DNA of 6,302 nt. Source: Pyrodictiaceae archaeon (GTDB taxonomy: Archaea > Thermoproteota > Thermoprotei_A > Sulfolobales > Pyrodictiaceae). The notes beneath the pieces are model-generated. The model did not search any database, was not told the origin of the DNA, and saw nothing but the letters and a program-made list of their open reading frames with translations. Position numbers and translations under genes: made by a program. The DNA lies in assembly GCA_015520245.1 (NCBI GenBank), contig WAQM01000027.1, positions 1 to 6,302 of the forward strand. The letters run 5' to 3'. This document shows, one piece after another, positions 5,004 to 6,302 of the stretch (within the stretch, counting starts at the first letter, position 1; every line of letters starts with the position of its first letter).

Positions 5004-6110
5004 TTGAGGCATGTAGCGGTTAGGAAGATACTGAAGGCGCGCAGGCAGGTGAGGACGCTAGACATAATAGTCGCGACGTCCTTCGCGCTGGCCTTCGTAG
5101 GCATCGGGCTCTACGTGTTCGTGTACAGCTCCGACGTCATACTCATGGAGGCGTTCGTGTGGCTCAGCGAGGCGCTGTCCTTCCTCGGCCTCATGTTCGC
5201 GTTCCACATCGCGGCGTCGCGCGCCCTCTCGTACCGCGCCCGCTACGAGTTCCTAAGGCTCGAGTCGCTGTCGACGCTGTTCGCGTCGGTGATCGCGATG
5301 GGTATGACGGGGCTCGTGGTATACAAGGCTGTTGCCGTGTGGGACGTTAAGCCGACCCCGATCGCGCTAGCCGCGTACCCCCTGGTCAGCGCGGCCACGT
5401 CCTTCGCGCTGGAGAGGAGGCTGAGCAAGGCCTTCGAGAACGTGGAGCTGAGGCTGGTGTCGATTAGAGCGGTGGCCAGGAAGCTCGGGCTCGACGTGCT
5501 CTTCGAGGCCGCAGGCGGGGTTGCCATCATAGCCTCGAACGTCCTGCACAACATCGTCGCCGAGAAGGTGATAGTGCTCGCCACCGCCGCCTACGTTTAC
5601 TACGGCCTGGCGGGGCTCGCGTATGAGGCCACAATGTACCTCCTCGGCGTGGGCCCCCCGGCCGCCGTACGGAGGACCAGGAGGGACGTCGAGAGGGTGG
5701 TCCGGAGGTTCTTCGGCCGGCCTCCGGCCCTCATGAGGGTCGAGACGTTCGGCTCCTTCTCCGAGGTGGAGGTGTGGATCGAGGCGTCCCCGTCGATAAG
5801 CCTCGAGAACGCCTACCGGATATCCATGGACGTCGCACGGGAGATCGTCAGGCGGGTCCCGGAGGTGATCCGGGCCATAGTGCTCGTGGTGCCCTGGCCG
5901 CGGCCCCCGCCCGGCAGGCTCCGTGCGTCGCTCGCGCGGGGCCTCGTAGGGAGCCGCGCGCGCAGGCCGCGCCCCCACCTCGCCTCCTACGCTAGGCGCC
6001 GCAGGGCCCCCGAGGGCAGGCCGGTGGGCGCGCGACCGCGCTCCGAGGGCTCCGAGGCTGAGGGCGAGGCGGGGGGCCGGCAGCCTCTTAACCACTCCGG
6101 CCGGGGCTAG
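5004..6110 (+). CDS. Cation-diffusion-facilitator (CDF)-like membrane protein with non-canonical metal sites
   Basis: The 368-residue protein has six predicted membrane segments: about 18-40, 45-70, 87-111, 117-137, 162-185 and 187-214. A cytoplasmic ferredoxin-like CDF domain (about 222-297) includes VEVWIEASPSISLENAYRIS (255-274), a recognisable form of the CDF dimer and metal-sensing domain. CDF proteins are homodimeric metal/proton antiporters exporting Zn, Fe, Mn or similar ions. RLESLSTL (85-92) matches the conserved loop GRLExLAxL. However, the paired metal ligands (H/D-x3-D in segments 2 and 5) read Val52...Glu56 and Asp164...Glu168. Residues 298-368 are an extra Arg/Pro-rich, then Glu/Gly-rich tail; most CDF proteins end near residue 300. 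The start is uncertain: TTG 5004 has no good ribosome site, and GTG 5049 would remove 15 basic residues without touching segment 1. Family assignment is good; metal specificity is unknown. Confidence 0.8.
   Translation: MRHVAVRKILKARRQVRTLDIIVATSFALAFVGIGLYVFVYSSDVILMEAFVWLSEALSFLGLMFAFHIAASRALSYRARYEFLRLESLSTLFASVIAMGMTGLVVYKAVAVWDVKPTPIALAAYPLVSAATSFALERRLSKAFENVELRLVSIRAVARKLGLDVLFEAAGGVAIIASNVLHNIVAEKVIVLATAAYVYYGLAGLAYEATMYLLGVGPPAAVRRTRRDVERVVRRFFGRPPALMRVETFGSFSEVEVWIEASPSISLENAYRISMDVAREIVRRVPEVIRAIVLVVPWPRPPPGRLRASLARGLVGSRARRPRPHLASYARRRRAPEGRPVGARPRSEGSEAEGEAGGRQPLNHSGRG
6086..6093 (+). promoter_or_regulatory. Weak TATA-like box upstream of the acyl-CoA dehydrogenase
   Basis: TCTTAACC, inside the end of the CDF-like frame, is the only AT-rich patch before the next gene. 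A start site near 6115 would leave a leader of about 30 bases carrying the ribosome site GGTG (6137-6140). The match is weak and the gene may instead be read through from upstream. Confidence 0.25.
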
Positions 6111-6120
6111 TAGCCGGCCG
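6098..6120 (+). other. Hairpin spanning the stop codon of the CDF-like gene
   Basis: CGGCCGG (6098-6104) pairs perfectly with CCGGCCG (6114-6120) over a 9-base loop that contains the TAG stop (6108-6110). No T-tract follows. It could slow ribosomes or protect the 3' end, or be chance in very GC-rich sequence. Confidence 0.35.
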
Positions 6121-6146
6121 ACCCCTTCAGCTCGCTGGTGCTGAGC

Positions 6147-6302
6147 ATGGACTTCGAGTTCACGCAGGAGGAGAAGCTGTTCAGAGAGAGCGTGAGGGAG
6201 TTCTGTAAGAGGTACGTCGAGCCCGTGTGGGTCGAGATCGACGAGAAGGGCTTCATACCCAACCAGCTCATCGCCAAGCTGGGCGAGCAGGGCCTACTGG
6301 CC
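6147..6302 (+). CDS. Acyl-CoA dehydrogenase, N-terminal fragment
   Basis: The first 52 residues are present and the frame runs off the right edge. The start MDFEFTQEEKLFRESVREF, followed by KRYVEPVWVEIDEKGFIPN and LIAKLGEQGLLA, is the typical N-terminal alpha-helical domain of FAD-dependent acyl-CoA dehydrogenases, which oxidise acyl-CoA thioesters to enoyl-CoA in fatty-acid or branched-chain acid breakdown. The FAD-binding and catalytic Glu regions lie outside the window, so substrate class cannot be judged. ATG 6147 is preceded by GGTG (6137-6140) at a 6-base distance, supporting this start. The gap after the CDF-like gene is 36 bases. Confidence 0.9.
   Translation, partial: MDFEFTQEEKLFRESVREFCKRYVEPVWVEIDEKGFIPNQLIAKLGEQGLLA

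Noticed and set aside
5011..5016. ATG at 5011 as start of the CDF-like gene
   Set aside because: It is out of frame and immediately followed by TAG.
5161..5168. GGCTCAGC within the CDF-like gene as another copy of repeat block 1
   Set aside because: It is coding sequence of membrane segment 2, and no second block follows at the right distance.
5367..6095. 242-residue minus-strand frame over the CDF-like gene
   Set aside because: Antisense shadow with no recognisable domain; the plus-strand frame has membrane segments and a CDF domain.

Overview
The window looks like part of the chromosome of a high-GC thermophilic archaeon, most likely a crenarchaeote (Thermoproteota). The basis is inference from the sequence: frequent AGG and ATA codons, GTG and TTG starts beside ATG, Shine-Dalgarno sequences of the GGTG/GGAGGTGA type, short AT-rich patches in the position of archaeal TATA boxes, and archaeal-type protein families (NfeD protease, ASCH protein, GlmU-like protein, NagD-like HAD). 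No species can be named from this alone.

Layout. Bases 1-1689 (+) hold the 3' end of glmS (glucosamine-6-phosphate synthase) and, 10 bases later, a GlmU-like nucleotidyltransferase with a left-handed beta-helix domain whose two catalytic centres both look altered. A 157-base gap (1690-1846) holds one copy of a repeat, two GC-rich hairpins and a candidate promoter. Then come an ASCH-domain protein (1847-2539, +) and, overlapping its end, a 52-residue zinc-ribbon protein (2529-2687, +). The gap 2688-2751 separates these from a convergent NfeD-type membrane serine protease (2752-4095, -). A 67-base divergent promoter region follows, then a NagD-like HAD phosphatase (4163-4993, +), a cation-diffusion-facilitator-like membrane protein (about 5004-6110, +) with non-canonical metal sites and a long Arg/Pro-rich tail, and the start of an acyl-CoA dehydrogenase (6147 to the window end, +).

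How the genes relate. glmS and the GlmU-like gene probably form one transcript for UDP-N-acetylglucosamine synthesis or its control. The ASCH and zinc-ribbon genes form a tight translationally coupled pair, probably nucleic-acid-binding. The HAD and CDF-like genes are 10 bases apart and may be co-transcribed, but no functional link is evident.

The most unusual signal is a 40-base composite repeat. It is made of two blocks with exactly the same spacing and begins within the stop codon of the GlmU-like gene and again within the stop codon of the zinc-ribbon gene. The two direct copies are 997 bases apart and bracket the ASCH/zinc-ribbon pair. They may be either a shared 3'-end RNA element or the boundaries of an inserted two-gene cassette.
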